From: Clostridia bacterium
GTDB taxonomy: Bacteria > Bacillota > Clostridia > Oscillospirales > Acutalibacteraceae
Assembly: GCA_017520705.1 (NCBI GenBank)
Contig: JAFXFF010000013.1
Location: 1 to 42,801, forward strand
Length of the DNA: 42,801 nucleotides
Direction: 5' to 3'
The notes under the pieces are model-generated. The model did not search any database. It was not told where the DNA came from and saw only the letters and a list, made by a program, of their open reading frames with translations. Positions 9,124-15,930 of the stretch are shown here, in pieces. The position numbers and the translations under genes were made by a program. The first letter of the stretch is position 1, and each line of letters starts with the position of its first letter.

Positions 9124-9303
9124 TTAATCCTCCGTATATCTAATATTGAATCTCTTTTGCTTTGCGTTAATGACTTTCAGCAGGACTTCGTCAACTGCAT
9201 CGGTATATCGCCCTTCTTTTATGAGCGCGTTCCGTTTGTCATTAAGAGCGTTGATGATAATGCCTCTTTCGTATTCGTCAAATACTATGTAATACTTTTT
9301 CAT
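9124..9303 (-). CDS. Small conserved element protein
   Basis: A 59-residue protein (MKKYYIVFDEYERGIIINAL, then a charged helix LNDKRNALIKEGRYTDAVDEVLLKV). Such short proteins commonly stand upstream of tnpV on Clostridia elements; function unknown. The ATG at 9303 has GAAGGAG eight bases upstream. Another ATG at 9309 overlaps the previous stop (TGATG) but is too close to the ribosome site, so coupling probably occurs with initiation at 9303. No catalytic motif or membrane segment. Confidence 0.7.
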   Translation of the reverse strand: MKKYYIVFDEYERGIIINALNDKRNALIKEGRYTDAVDEVLLKVINAKQKRFNIRYTED

Positions 9304-9308
9304 TATCA

Positions 9309-9608
9309 TCACTCCTTCAAGAGATCCTCGAACGGAGCATCCGTTCCGATAAAGGTGTCGTATGTAAATTTCGCACCCAACCGAAAACCCATTATGAAAC
9401 TGTCTAATGTTGATTCGCCGTTTACAACACTCCAAGCGTTTGCAAAATCAAGAAATAACTTCTTGTTTTCTTCATCCAATGCCGCCGTCAGCTTTTCTTC
9501 ATTGTTCATCAGAATTTCCATCTGCTTCTGAACAGCCTTGTTTTGCTTTGTACTGCGTGCCTGTGGATCAAGATTTCCGTAGAAAAATTCTTCAATAAAG
9601 TTTGCCAT
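9309..9608 (-). CDS. DUF6809-like protein
   Basis: A 99-residue protein. The opening MANFIEEFFYGNLDPQAR and the ending TLDSFIMGFRLGAKFTYDTF match the general shape of the DUF6809 family, common on Firmicutes mobile elements and of unknown function. It is helical, with an acidic central coil. The ATG at 9608 has CGGAGG eight bases upstream. First gene of the three-gene unit with the 59-residue protein and tnpV. A short inverted repeat, TGAATTG / CAATTCA (9626-9650), lies just upstream and may be an operator. Confidence 0.72.
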   Translation of the reverse strand: MANFIEEFFYGNLDPQARSTKQNKAVQKQMEILMNNEEKLTAALDEENKKLFLDFANAWSVVNGESTLDSFIMGFRLGAKFTYDTFIGTDAPFEDLLKE

Positions 9609-9670
9609 TGTGTAATCCTCCGTTATGAATTGAATTATCCTTACAATTCAATCATTCTGGCTGACTACAA

Positions 9671-9711
9671 AAGCCAAAGGGAGACAACTTCCTTACGAAG
9701 TGTCTCCCTTG
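9671..9711. terminator. Hairpin with T-run on plus strand
   Basis: AAGGGAGACA with ACTTC pairs with GAAGT and GTCTCCCTT; on the plus strand T-rich sequence (TTTTTTTG) follows after about 10 bases. Near the presumed right end of the mobilizable element. Terminator or element-end structure. Confidence 0.5.
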
Positions 9712-9800
9712 CGTGGTGTCTTTTTTTGTTTTTTGTTCGAAGGGCGAGAACCCCTGTTAGTTTGCGCCAGCAAACTATAGGCGGCTTGCGCAGCAAGACG

Positions 9801-9828
9801 CAGGGTTCGAGTCCCTTCGGGCGCACCA
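9801..9828 (+). pseudogene. 3' fragment of a tRNA-Arg-like gene
   Basis: The T arm and acceptor end of a tRNA: AGGG TTCGAGT CCCT followed by the acceptor strand CGGGCGC, discriminator A and encoded CCA. The matching 5' acceptor strand GCGCCCG and anticodon arm are absent upstream, so it is only a 3' fragment. CGGGCGC plus ACCA suits tRNA-Arg. Such fragments are typical leftovers of integration at tRNA 3' ends. Confidence 0.6.
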
Positions 9829-9829
9829 C

Positions 9830-10006
9830 GAAATAAATCCCTTGCGGGATTTGTGAAATACGCTTCGCGTGTGAAATATTGCTGCGCAATGTGAAATGCC
9901 TGCGGGCGTGAGGGGATTTATTTCATTTCACTTGATGCGGAAGCATCAAATTTCACAATGACCGCAGGTCATTATTTCACATCCGAAGGATATTTCACTT
10001 GATTTA
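9830..10006. repeat. Array of seven small hairpins with GTGAAAT spacers
   Basis: Short palindromes separated by GTGAAAT (first part) or its complement ATTTCAC (second part). The palindromes are AAATCCCTTGCGGGATTT, ACGCTTCGCGT, ATTGCTGCGCAAT, GCCTGCGGGC, then TTGATGCGGAAGCATCAA, AATGACCGCAGGTCATT and ATCCGAAGGAT. A perfect 12-base outer repeat, GAAATAAATCCC (9830-9841) and GGGATTTATTTC (9913-9924), encloses the first four. It is not a CRISPR array. It may be a non-autonomous mobile or structured RNA element. Confidence 0.8.
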
Positions 10007-10172
10007 TGCCCCTTTTCGCTTTACTTACCCGCATCTGCGCACCGTTATATTGCTCTTTCGCAAATGAAAACGCCACCCAAACGGGTGCTTCTCATAAGGA
10101 TGTTTGCAAATTGCATTGTAGGGACAGGCGTCCTCCACGGTCCGTCAAGGCATAATTGCAACGTAGAAGACA
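10007..10172. other. Non-coding stretch with a REP-like palindrome
   Basis: No supported gene. Contains a REP-like sequence at about 10113-10144 and a small ACCCAAACGGGT hairpin near 10076-10087. The rest shows no promoter for either neighbour. Confidence 0.5.
10113..10144 (+). repeat. REP-like palindrome (GTAGGGACAGG type)
   Basis: GCATTGTAGGGACAGGCG followed by TCCTCCACGGTCCG. It shares GTAGGGACAGG and GTCCTC with the palindromes inside the transposase gene at 23683 and 23854, with weaker right-arm pairing. An inverted copy lies at 10872-10897. Confidence 0.65.
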
Positions 10173-10213
10173 AATAATTAACCCCGACAGAAAATCTGTC
10201 GGGGTTAATTATT
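10173..10213 (-). terminator. Terminator of the SF0329-type gene
   Basis: Near-perfect stem AATTAACCCCGACAGA / TCTGTCGGGGTTAATT with an AAA loop, overlapping the stop codon of the minus-strand gene and flanked by A/T on both sides. Confidence 0.85.
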
Positions 10214-10709
10214 AATTCAATACGATTTTCTCTGCTTTTACACGAATTGAGTAAAACAAATTAAAAACTTCTTCTTGGGGATTTAACGTGTGGTACATAT
10301 TTATCAAACGTCTTTTTCCCACTCTCCGATCAAGTATGGCAAAAATACGAACGATCATATTTTCACTTTTCAAACTATCTTCTATACTTTGGTTGTCAAA
10401 TTCTTCAAAAGCCTGATAAAAGGCATGCGGGCTGAAAATTCCTAATTTTATCGCTGTATCATCCATATATGCATAATTTTCTGTCATTCGCTTTTCGTAT
10501 GTTTCATCATACGGAAACAAGTGTGCCTTGCTCCAGTTGTTCCAATAGCAACCGCTAATCAATTCTTTTCCATCCAGCCTTATAGAAGCTCTGCCGTGAT
10601 GATCCGGACTTTTGCTGTAAGAAGTACAATAATACTGAATATGCCCTTGTAATGCTTCAGCGAGATATTCGTTTTCAAGTTTATGCCTAATACCGCTCCA
10701 TGTTGGCAT
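10212..10709 (-). CDS. SF0329-family-like hypothetical protein
   Basis: A 165-residue soluble protein. The opening (PTWSGIRHKLENEYLAEAL, then HIQYYCTSYSKSPDHHGRASIRLDGKEL) matches my memory of SF0329-family proteins, which have no established function. The ATG at 10709 is preferred because AGGGGG lies nine bases upstream; an ATG two codons earlier sits only three bases from it. Base composition is AT-rich compared with the genes to the right, and REP-like palindromes flank it on both sides (10113, 10755 and 10872), which suggests acquisition. It has its own promoter and a strong terminator. Confidence 0.65.
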   Translation of the reverse strand: MPTWSGIRHKLENEYLAEALQGHIQYYCTSYSKSPDHHGRASIRLDGKELISGCYWNNWSKAHLFPYDETYEKRMTENYAYMDDTAIKLGIFSPHAFYQAFEEFDNQSIEDSLKSENMIVRIFAILDRRVGKRRLINMYHTLNPQEEVFNLFYSIRVKAEKIVLN

Positions 10710-10754
10710 GATCATTATCCCCCTTTTATCGCAAGTTTCGCCTTTATATTACAA

Positions 10755-10789
10755 AAGGCATCGGGCAAAGCCCATACCCCTACAATGCT
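10755..10789 (-). repeat. REP-like palindrome
   Basis: On the minus strand AGCATTGTAGGGG, TATGGGCTTTGCCCGATGCC: the same GCATTGTAGGG opening as the copy at 10113, followed by a GGGC / GCCC hairpin. It lies in the leader of the SF0329-type gene. Confidence 0.5.
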
Positions 10790-10795
10790 GATTTT

Positions 10796-10824
10796 ATCAT
10801 ATCATAAATCAGCAGAGAAAACAA
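10796..10824 (-). promoter_or_regulatory. Promoter of SF0329-type gene
   Basis: Minus strand TTGTTT (10819-10824) and TATGAT (10796-10801) with 17 bases between. The predicted leader of about 80 bases carries the REP-like palindrome at 10755-10789. Confidence 0.6.
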
Positions 10825-10871
10825 GAGTGATATTCCGCATTCCTTCGTTCTGCCGCTGGCGTGGCTACGGG

Positions 10872-10897
10872 CGGTCGAGGACGCCTGTCCTTACTAC
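10872..10897 (-). repeat. REP-like palindrome, inverted relative to 10113
   Basis: CGAGGACGCCTGTCC then TTACTACA; on the minus strand TGTAGTAAGGACAGG, close to the copy at 10113. With that copy it brackets the SF0329-type gene. Confidence 0.6.
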
Positions 10898-10978
10898 AGC
10901 TCCTACTACATCTAATCCCTGCATATTCCCTCCTCTTTTGGGCACACTACCCCCGATTACACGGGAGGAGGGAGCATC

Positions 10979-11623
10979 GTGACCATATCCGTCATCCGCA
11001 CCGTCATTCTCTATCTGCTGCTGATGATCGCCATGCGGCTGATGGGCAAGCGGCAGCTGGGGGAGCTGCAGCCCTCCGAGCTGGTGGTGACCCTGCTGCT
11101 CTCCGACCTGGCCGCCGTGCCCATGCAGGAAAACGGCCTCCCCCTCCTCAACGGCGTAATGCCCATTCTGGTGCTGGTGAGCCTGGAGCTGCTCCTGTCG
11201 GGAGCTATGCTGAAATTCCCGCCGGTGGCAAAGCTCATCTCCGGCTCCCCCATCCCCGTGATACGGGACGGAGCGATGGATGCCTCCGCCCTGAAACGGC
11301 TGCGGATGACGGTGGAGGATCTGGAGGAATCCCTGCGCCAGCAGGACATCTTCGACGTGAGTCAGGTGCAGTACGCCATCGCCGAGACCAACGGGCACAT
11401 CAGCGCCTACTGCTACGGCGAGGAGGAGATGCCGGTGGTGGTGGTCAGCGACGGCAGCCTCTGCGACTGGGGGATGCGGCTGTGCGGGATGACCGAGGAA
11501 AAGCTGGCCCAATATCTGCACAAAAAGCAGTGTATGCAGGCGGACGTCTTTCTGCTCACCGCCACCAAAAACGGACCCCATCATCTGCTGACCTACGCTG
11601 ACGTGAAAGGGGGCAACCCGTGA
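10979..11623 (+). CDS. DUF421 family membrane protein (YetF-like)
   Basis: A 214-residue protein. Two or three hydrophobic segments fill the first 80 residues (VIRTVILYLLLMIAMRLMGK and MPILVLVSLELLLSG). A cytoplasmic domain with the DUF421 features SGSPIPVIRDG, LRMTVEDLEESLRQQDIFDVSQVQYAIAETNGHIS follows. In Bacillus such proteins are linked to the spore envelope or membrane, without a defined reaction. Starts with GTG at 10979; the very strong GGGAGGAGGGAG just upstream fixes this. It overlaps the following DUF4363 gene by four bases (GTGA), a pairing I know from many Clostridia. GC-rich, marking the start of chromosomal backbone. Confidence 0.9.
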   Translation: MTISVIRTVILYLLLMIAMRLMGKRQLGELQPSELVVTLLLSDLAAVPMQENGLPLLNGVMPILVLVSLELLLSGAMLKFPPVAKLISGSPIPVIRDGAMDASALKRLRMTVEDLEESLRQQDIFDVSQVQYAIAETNGHISAYCYGEEEMPVVVVSDGSLCDWGMRLCGMTEEKLAQYLHKKQCMQADVFLLTATKNGPHHLLTYADVKGGNP

Positions 11624-12000
11624 AACGCCTGTATATCGCCATCGCTTTACTGGTGTCAGTGGCGACGTCGTGCGTGCTCACCCACCTCTACCAACACCGC
11701 CAGATGGATCGTATGCTGACCACCCTCGACCGCATCGAAGCGGCGTATCGCAGCGGCGACGCCGATGGGGCGGTAACGGTGGCGGAGGATTTTGCCGCCG
11801 AATACCAGCGCATCTGCGACCGCATCAGCTGCTACGTGGCCCACAACGAGCTGCGGGAAAGCCGCGAGACCGCCGCCCTCCTCCCTACCCTGCTGCGGGA
11901 GCACAGCGAGGAGGAGATCTATATGGAGATCGCCCGTCTGCGTGCCCAGCTCACCTTTGTGCGGCAGGTGGACGACCCCCTGTTGCAGAATATACTGTAA
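11620..12000 (+). CDS. DUF4363 family protein
   Basis: A 126-residue protein with an N-terminal hydrophobic anchor (LYIAIALLVSVATSCVLTHLY) and a helical rest (ALLPTLLREHSEEEIYMEIARLRAQLTFVRQVDDPLLQNIL) that matches DUF4363, usually encoded next to DUF421. The function is unknown; it probably forms a helical bundle outside the membrane. Starts with GTG at 11620 overlapping the DUF421 stop, so translation is coupled. Followed six bases after the stop by a strong terminator. Confidence 0.85.
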   Translation: MKRLYIAIALLVSVATSCVLTHLYQHRQMDRMLTTLDRIEAAYRSGDADGAVTVAEDFAAEYQRICDRISCYVAHNELRESRETAALLPTLLREHSEEEIYMEIARLRAQLTFVRQVDDPLLQNIL

Positions 12001-12005
12001 ATGCG

Positions 12006-12037
12006 AACAGCCCCTATGACAGGGGCTGTTCTTTTAT
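12006..12037. terminator. Bidirectional terminator
   Basis: AACAGCCCCT / AGGGGCTGTT stem with a five-base loop and CTTTTATT after it on the plus strand. It ends the DUF421-DUF4363 unit, and about 40 bases beyond the minus-strand anti-sigma gene it may serve that unit too. Confidence 0.85.
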
Positions 12038-12077
12038 TGGCGAGTATCCGTCAAATGTGAAAGTGCTGCTCGGATCA

Positions 12078-14105
12078 TCATGCGTCCACGAGACCGCCCT
12101 CGAAATCACTTCCCGAATCGTCGAAGATTTCATCGCCGCCCGTAGCGTTGCGGAACTCCTCCAGCTCTTGGCGGTGTTCAGGGGTGAGTCCATCGGGATA
12201 ATACCGCAGTTCCCACGTGCAGGCGTAGATCACGCCTTCGTTATCTTCTTTTCTCAGCAGATTGCCCGCCGCGTCGTAGGTGTACTTGCTCCACGTGCCG
12301 TCAGAGTAGGTGTATTCCACGCCGATCTTGTGACCGGCTTCGTCATAGGTATAGGTCACACAGCGCCAATAGTCGGTGTTGTAGGTCTTCTTGTAAACCA
12401 GCACCCGACCGGCGGCGTCGTAGGTGTACTCATCGCCGAGGAAGATGCCTTTTTTCGTATAGGAGCCATCCTTGATGATGCGGCCTGCGGCATCGTAGGC
12501 GTACACATGGGTGCTCACTTTCCCTTGGGCGTTGGTATACTGATACTCCAATACACGGCCCGCGGCATCGTAGACGTAGACGTAGGTATCGGTGATCCAC
12601 ACACGACCGGCGGAGCCTTCGGGATCGTCGCGGTCGGTGAAGGTATATTGCCGCTTCTCCACACAGTTGCCCTTGTCGTCATAGGTGCAAAGGCGATAGA
12701 CGCCGTGGTCGTTTTCATCTACATCGGGATGATAATCGTTCCACTCGATCTCGGTCAACAGATTGCCCCGCTCGTCGTAGAAGCTCTCGCTCTCGCAAAC
12801 CAGACCCTTTTCCTGAAGCATCCCGTATTTGTTCGTCAAGTATCTATAACTGATGGAATAGCTGTATACCGGTTTCCCATCCTCTTCGATATACATTGAA
12901 TAATTGCCTGTATGGCCTTGGGAATCTTCGTACACCTTTTGGTTGCCTTCCATGTGCCACTTTTGCCAGTGGTTGGGGTCGTCGAAGAGGGTGTGGGAAT
13001 AGGAGGTCTGGACACCGTTTTCATCGTAGGTATACTCGTAGGTCCAGCCGCTGCCGTGGGAGTTGAGATACACATCGCTCAGCACCCGACCAGCAGCATC
13101 GTAGACGTACTCCCATTTTTTCCACGTATCTTTTTCTACATAGGATTCCAGTTTCAGCAACAATCGGTTGGCCTCGTCGTAGGTATAGGTTGTAATGACG
13201 TGGGTGTTGCCGATGAGTTCTTCTCGTATGCGGTTGCCACGCTCATCGTAGGTATACACCTTCGTATACTGCGAGGGAAGAACCACATTGGGGTTGCTGT
13301 AGTCCTCTCTCACCAGATAACCGGCGGCATCGTAAGTGTAGGTGTATTCTTCCCGTTTGGTTTCTTTACCATCCAAGATGGCGATCAGCGTCTTGGTCTT
13401 GACGCGACCTTGCGGGTCATAGGTATATATTTTCTTGGTCTGCTTTTTCGTGCCGGCACTTTCATCCACGATGCTCTCCATCTCGGGCAAACCCATCTCG
13501 TCATAAGTCCAACTACCCGTGCCATTGTTGGTGTCGGTCTTTCCCACGGGGACGTAGACGAATTTTTCCAGCAGTTCTACCGCTTCCTTGGAATTGTCGG
13601 TGAGCAGATAGAGATAGGCGGCCTCATAGCGGCCATCAGCGATGGCGGCCTTCGCCTCCTTGAGGGAAGTCACGGGGGCCTTGGGCGGGGTGACGGGAGG
13701 TGTGGTGGGCTTGGTCGTGGGTTTGGTGGGTGCTACGGTGCCGTCGGTGGTAGCCGAGGTGCTGCCGATGGCAGAAGTGGAGCCGGTGGCATCCGTACTG
13801 CCCGCCGTGCCGACGGTGGTGGTCGTTGTATCGGCGGCACTGCCGGTGGTGGTCGTGGCGGTATCGGCGGGGATGACGGGAGGTTTATCCTCGGGGCGGG
13901 TGTACCACCACACCCCCACGCCGGTCACCATCACCGCGGCGGCGGCCACCGCCGCCACATAGCGGCGAAGGGAATGGCGGTAAATCACCGCGTCGGCTTC
14001 GGTGGCGGGGGCAGGTATGGCCCCTGCCACGGTATCAAAATCGGTCTCGGGACGTAATGTGCCCATAGCCTGCGCCAGACGGCGCTCCCATTGCTTATTG
14101 GTCAT
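12078..14105 (-). CDS. Anti-sigma-like membrane protein with extracellular YD (RHS) repeats
   Basis: A 675-residue protein in four parts. There is a short cytoplasmic N-terminus, a single membrane span at about 49-68 (YVAAVAAAAVMVTGVGVWWY), and a Thr/Gly/Ser/Pro linker to about 140. A helical TPR-like stretch (SLKEAKAAIADGRYEAAYLYLL) comes next, then about fourteen YD repeats (forms of YTYDAAGRV, YTYDERGN, YVYDAAGRV) between about 195 and 630. The gene overlaps the ECF sigma gene by 11 bases, the usual place for its anti-sigma factor. The 48-residue cytoplasmic part is short and has no clear zinc-type anti-sigma motif, so that role is inferred from position. It lacks the toxin core of full RHS proteins. 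The ATG at 14105 starts inside the end of the sigma gene. Confidence 0.8.
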   Translation of the reverse strand: MTNKQWERRLAQAMGTLRPETDFDTVAGAIPAPATEADAVIYRHSLRRYVAAVAAAAVMVTGVGVWWYTRPEDKPPVIPADTATTTTGSAADTTTTTVGTAGSTDATGSTSAIGSTSATTDGTVAPTKPTTKPTTPPVTPPKAPVTSLKEAKAAIADGRYEAAYLYLLTDNSKEAVELLEKFVYVPVGKTDTNNGTGSWTYDEMGLPEMESIVDESAGTKKQTKKIYTYDPQGRVKTKTLIAILDGKETKREEYTYTYDAAGYLVREDYSNPNVVLPSQYTKVYTYDERGNRIREELIGNTHVITTYTYDEANRLLLKLESYVEKDTWKKWEYVYDAAGRVLSDVYLNSHGSGWTYEYTYDENGVQTSYSHTLFDDPNHWQKWHMEGNQKVYEDSQGHTGNYSMYIEEDGKPVYSYSISYRYLTNKYGMLQEKGLVCESESFYDERGNLLTEIEWNDYHPDVDENDHGVYRLCTYDDKGNCVEKRQYTFTDRDDPEGSAGRVWITDTYVYVYDAAGRVLEYQYTNAQGKVSTHVYAYDAAGRIIKDGSYTKKGIFLGDEYTYDAAGRVLVYKKTYNTDYWRCVTYTYDEAGHKIGVEYTYSDGTWSKYTYDAAGNLLRKEDNEGVIYACTWELRYYPDGLTPEHRQELEEFRNATGGDEIFDDSGSDFEGGLVDA

Positions 14106-14664
14106 GGAGTTCTTCCTCCTTTACGATGGTTTTCAGTCGATCCAGTGCGCGGCGATAGCGGGAGAGCACCGTACCCAGAGGCATCTCCATCACCACAGCG
14201 ATCTCGCGGTGCTTGAGGCCCACCGCGGCGTGGAGGATGAGGATCTGGCGATCCTCATCCGACAGGCGGTTGAGCAGAGAATGCAGCAGAAGACGGTCAT
14301 CGGAGTCCGCCACGTCGGTGACTTCCACCGCCACCTCCTCTACGGGGAGGGTGCGAGCCTGCTGACGCTGTTTATCCAGCGCCAGGCGGCGGACGATGGT
14401 GAAGATCCACGCCAGCGGCTTACCCTGGGGGCGGTAGTCGGCGGCGGAACGGCAGATGCGCAGGAAGGTCTCCTGCAGCACGTCCTCGGCATCGTGGGGG
14501 TCGCGCACCAGCGAAAGGGCAAAGCCGTAGATGTGGCCGCTCACCGCGTCGTACAGATCACGCAGAGCGTCCATATCGCCGGCGGCAATGCAGGAGATCC
14601 ACCCCTCGTCAATCGGCCGCTTGACGGGCGTGGTTTCGCCTACCATTTGAAGCAATAGCCACAT
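14095..14664 (-). CDS. ECF-type RNA polymerase sigma factor
   Basis: A 189-residue sigma-70 family protein. Region 2 (LYDAVSGHIYGFALSLVRDPHDAEDVLQETFLRICRS ... AWIFTIVRRLALDKQR) and region 4 (LSDEDRQILILHAAVGLKHREIAVVMEMPLGTVLSRYRRALDRLK) are both complete; regions 1 and 3 are absent, as in ECF factors. The ATG at 14664 was chosen because AAAGGGGGAG lies just upstream; an upstream in-frame TTG has no site. It is translationally coupled to the YD-repeat membrane protein, so the pair probably forms a signal-responsive unit. ECF units often autoregulate, but no clear ECF promoter could be fixed upstream. Confidence 0.93.
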   Translation of the reverse strand: MWLLLQMVGETTPVKRPIDEGWISCIAAGDMDALRDLYDAVSGHIYGFALSLVRDPHDAEDVLQETFLRICRSAADYRPQGKPLAWIFTIVRRLALDKQRQQARTLPVEEVAVEVTDVADSDDRLLLHSLLNRLSDEDRQILILHAAVGLKHREIAVVMEMPLGTVLSRYRRALDRLKTIVKEEELHDQ

Positions 14665-14770
14665 ATTCTCTCCCCCTTTCACTCTACTAACGTTTCGCAA
14701 AGGCGTTTTATTGCATGTTCAGACACATTTTAGCATATTTTCCCGCTATTCACAAGAAATGAATCCTACG

Positions 14771-14804
14771 AAAAAGCGACCCATCCGCGGATGGGTCGCT
14801 TTTG
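14771..14804 (-). terminator. Terminator after the D-Ala-D-Ala carboxypeptidase gene
   Basis: AAAAGCGACCCATCC / GGATGGGTCGCTTTT stem with a short GC loop, directly after the stop of the minus-strand carboxypeptidase gene. Confidence 0.88.
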
Positions 14805-15848
14805 TCATTTCCAATTACAATACTTGCGATAAACGGCGTGGGCGTCCTCCAATGCCTTATCGGAGCCATTGGCATACATCGACACAAACACATATTCATG
14901 GCCGTCGATCTCGGTGTAGGTGGCCAGCGTGTTGAAGGCTTGATCGGTGTAGCCCGTCTTGCCCGCCATCACGCAGGTATAGCGGGAGCCGATGTGGTTG
15001 AACATGGTGCTGGTCTGCAGCAGCCCCTCGGGGTGCTGGGGTGTGGGCGGGATGAGATACTCCCGCGCCGACAGCACCTGACGGCAGGTGGGATTCTCCA
15101 TCGCCGCCGCCATGATCAGCGCCATATCCATGGCGGTGGTCTTATGATACATACTGTGCAAACCGCTGGAATTGGTAAAGTGGGTATTCTGCGCACCCAA
15201 TGCCAGTGCCTTTCGGTTCATCAGATCGGCAAAAGCCTCCTCGCCCCCTGCCACGTAGTCCGCCAACGCGGCGGTGGCATCCGCACCCGAAGGCAGGATG
15301 CATCCGTACAGAAGGGACTCCACGGTGACCGTCTCACCGGAGGTGAGGCCCGTCACACTGGCCCCCTGCGTATACACAGGGTCGATGATCTTATAGGACA
15401 TGGTATAGGTGTCCTGCAAATCCTCAATATTTTCCACCGCCACCAGCAGGGTCATCACCTTGGTAATGGAGGCGGGGTTGGCCTGCACGTGGGGATTCTT
15501 GGCCGCCACCACGCGGCCCTCGGTCATATCCAGCAGCACGGCGTACTCGGACACGATCTCACTGCCCAAAGACACCGTGTGCCCATCCACGGCGGGGATG
15601 GCCGGCTTTTGCGGAAGCGGCGCCGTCGACTGCGTGACCGTGGGCTTGGTATCGGCCTGAGAGTCCCGGATGCGGTCCCGGTGATTGCGGATGCCTCTGA
15701 CGATCCATATCGGGGTGGCGATCACCAGCGCCAACAGGGCCGCGGCGATCAGCAAGATCAGCGCCCGACGCAGGTACAGAAGGCGACGGCGGCGGGCGCG
15801 CATCCGCCGACGCCGCTCAATAGCCGCGTCCAAATTTTCACGTTCCAT
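14805..15848 (-). CDS. D-alanyl-D-alanine carboxypeptidase (DacA-like, S11 family)
   Basis: Membrane-linked penicillin-binding protein that trims the terminal D-Ala of peptidoglycan stem peptides. It is 347 residues: a very basic cytoplasmic N-terminus (ERRRRMRARRRRLLYLRR), one membrane span at about 29-50, and the S11 catalytic domain. The active-site motif SITK is at 127-130, SGAD at 187-190 in the place of the SxN motif, and KTGYT at 297-301. It lacks the usual C-terminal amphipathic anchor and instead has the N-terminal span. The ATG at 15848 has GAGGTGA six bases upstream. It follows the HtrA gene on the same strand, separated by a hairpin without T tract. Confidence 0.92.
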   Translation of the reverse strand: MERENLDAAIERRRRMRARRRRLLYLRRALILLIAAALLALVIATPIWIVRGIRNHRDRIRDSQADTKPTVTQSTAPLPQKPAIPAVDGHTVSLGSEIVSEYAVLLDMTEGRVVAAKNPHVQANPASITKVMTLLVAVENIEDLQDTYTMSYKIIDPVYTQGASVTGLTSGETVTVESLLYGCILPSGADATAALADYVAGGEEAFADLMNRKALALGAQNTHFTNSSGLHSMYHKTTAMDMALIMAAAMENPTCRQVLSAREYLIPPTPQHPEGLLQTSTMFNHIGSRYTCVMAGKTGYTDQAFNTLATYTEIDGHEYVFVSMYANGSDKALEDAHAVYRKYCNWK

Positions 15849-15889
15849 CCTCCGTCACCTCCTCAAGGTAAAGTCCCCTACTCACAGCC

Positions 15890-15919
15890 ATAGGACAGAG
15901 CAAAAATGCTCTGTCCTAT
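15890..15919. other. Hairpin between htrA-like and carboxypeptidase genes
   Basis: Perfect ATAGGACAGAGCA / TGCTCTGTCCTAT stem with an AAAA loop. There is no T tract after it on the minus strand, so it may be an attenuator or processing site rather than a full terminator. No separate promoter for the carboxypeptidase gene is evident after it. Confidence 0.6.
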
Positions 15920-15930
15920 GCGTTACACGA

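Noticed and set aside
9760-9828. Complete tRNA gene
   Set aside because: Only the T arm and acceptor 3' strand can be folded; no matching 5' acceptor strand or anticodon arm is present.
9665-9889. Minus-strand open frame of 74 codons
   Set aside because: It runs through the tRNA fragment and the first hairpins, so the frame is produced by RNA-type sequence and not by a gene.
9830-10006. Possible CRISPR array
   Set aside because: The conserved unit is only 7 bases and flips orientation; the intervals are palindromes of unequal length, and no cas genes are nearby.
10865-11584. Minus-strand open frame of 239 codons
   Set aside because: Antisense of the DUF421 gene, His/Gln-rich translation typical of a shadow frame.
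11670-12899. Long plus-strand open frame of about 409 codons
   Set aside because: It crosses the DUF4363 gene and terminator and lies antisense to the YD-repeat gene; composition is that of a shadow frame in GC-rich DNA.
12912-14057. Plus-strand open frame of about 381 codons, Gly/Ile/Val rich
   Set aside because: Shadow of the YD-repeat gene; repeats in the translation mirror the YD repeat units.
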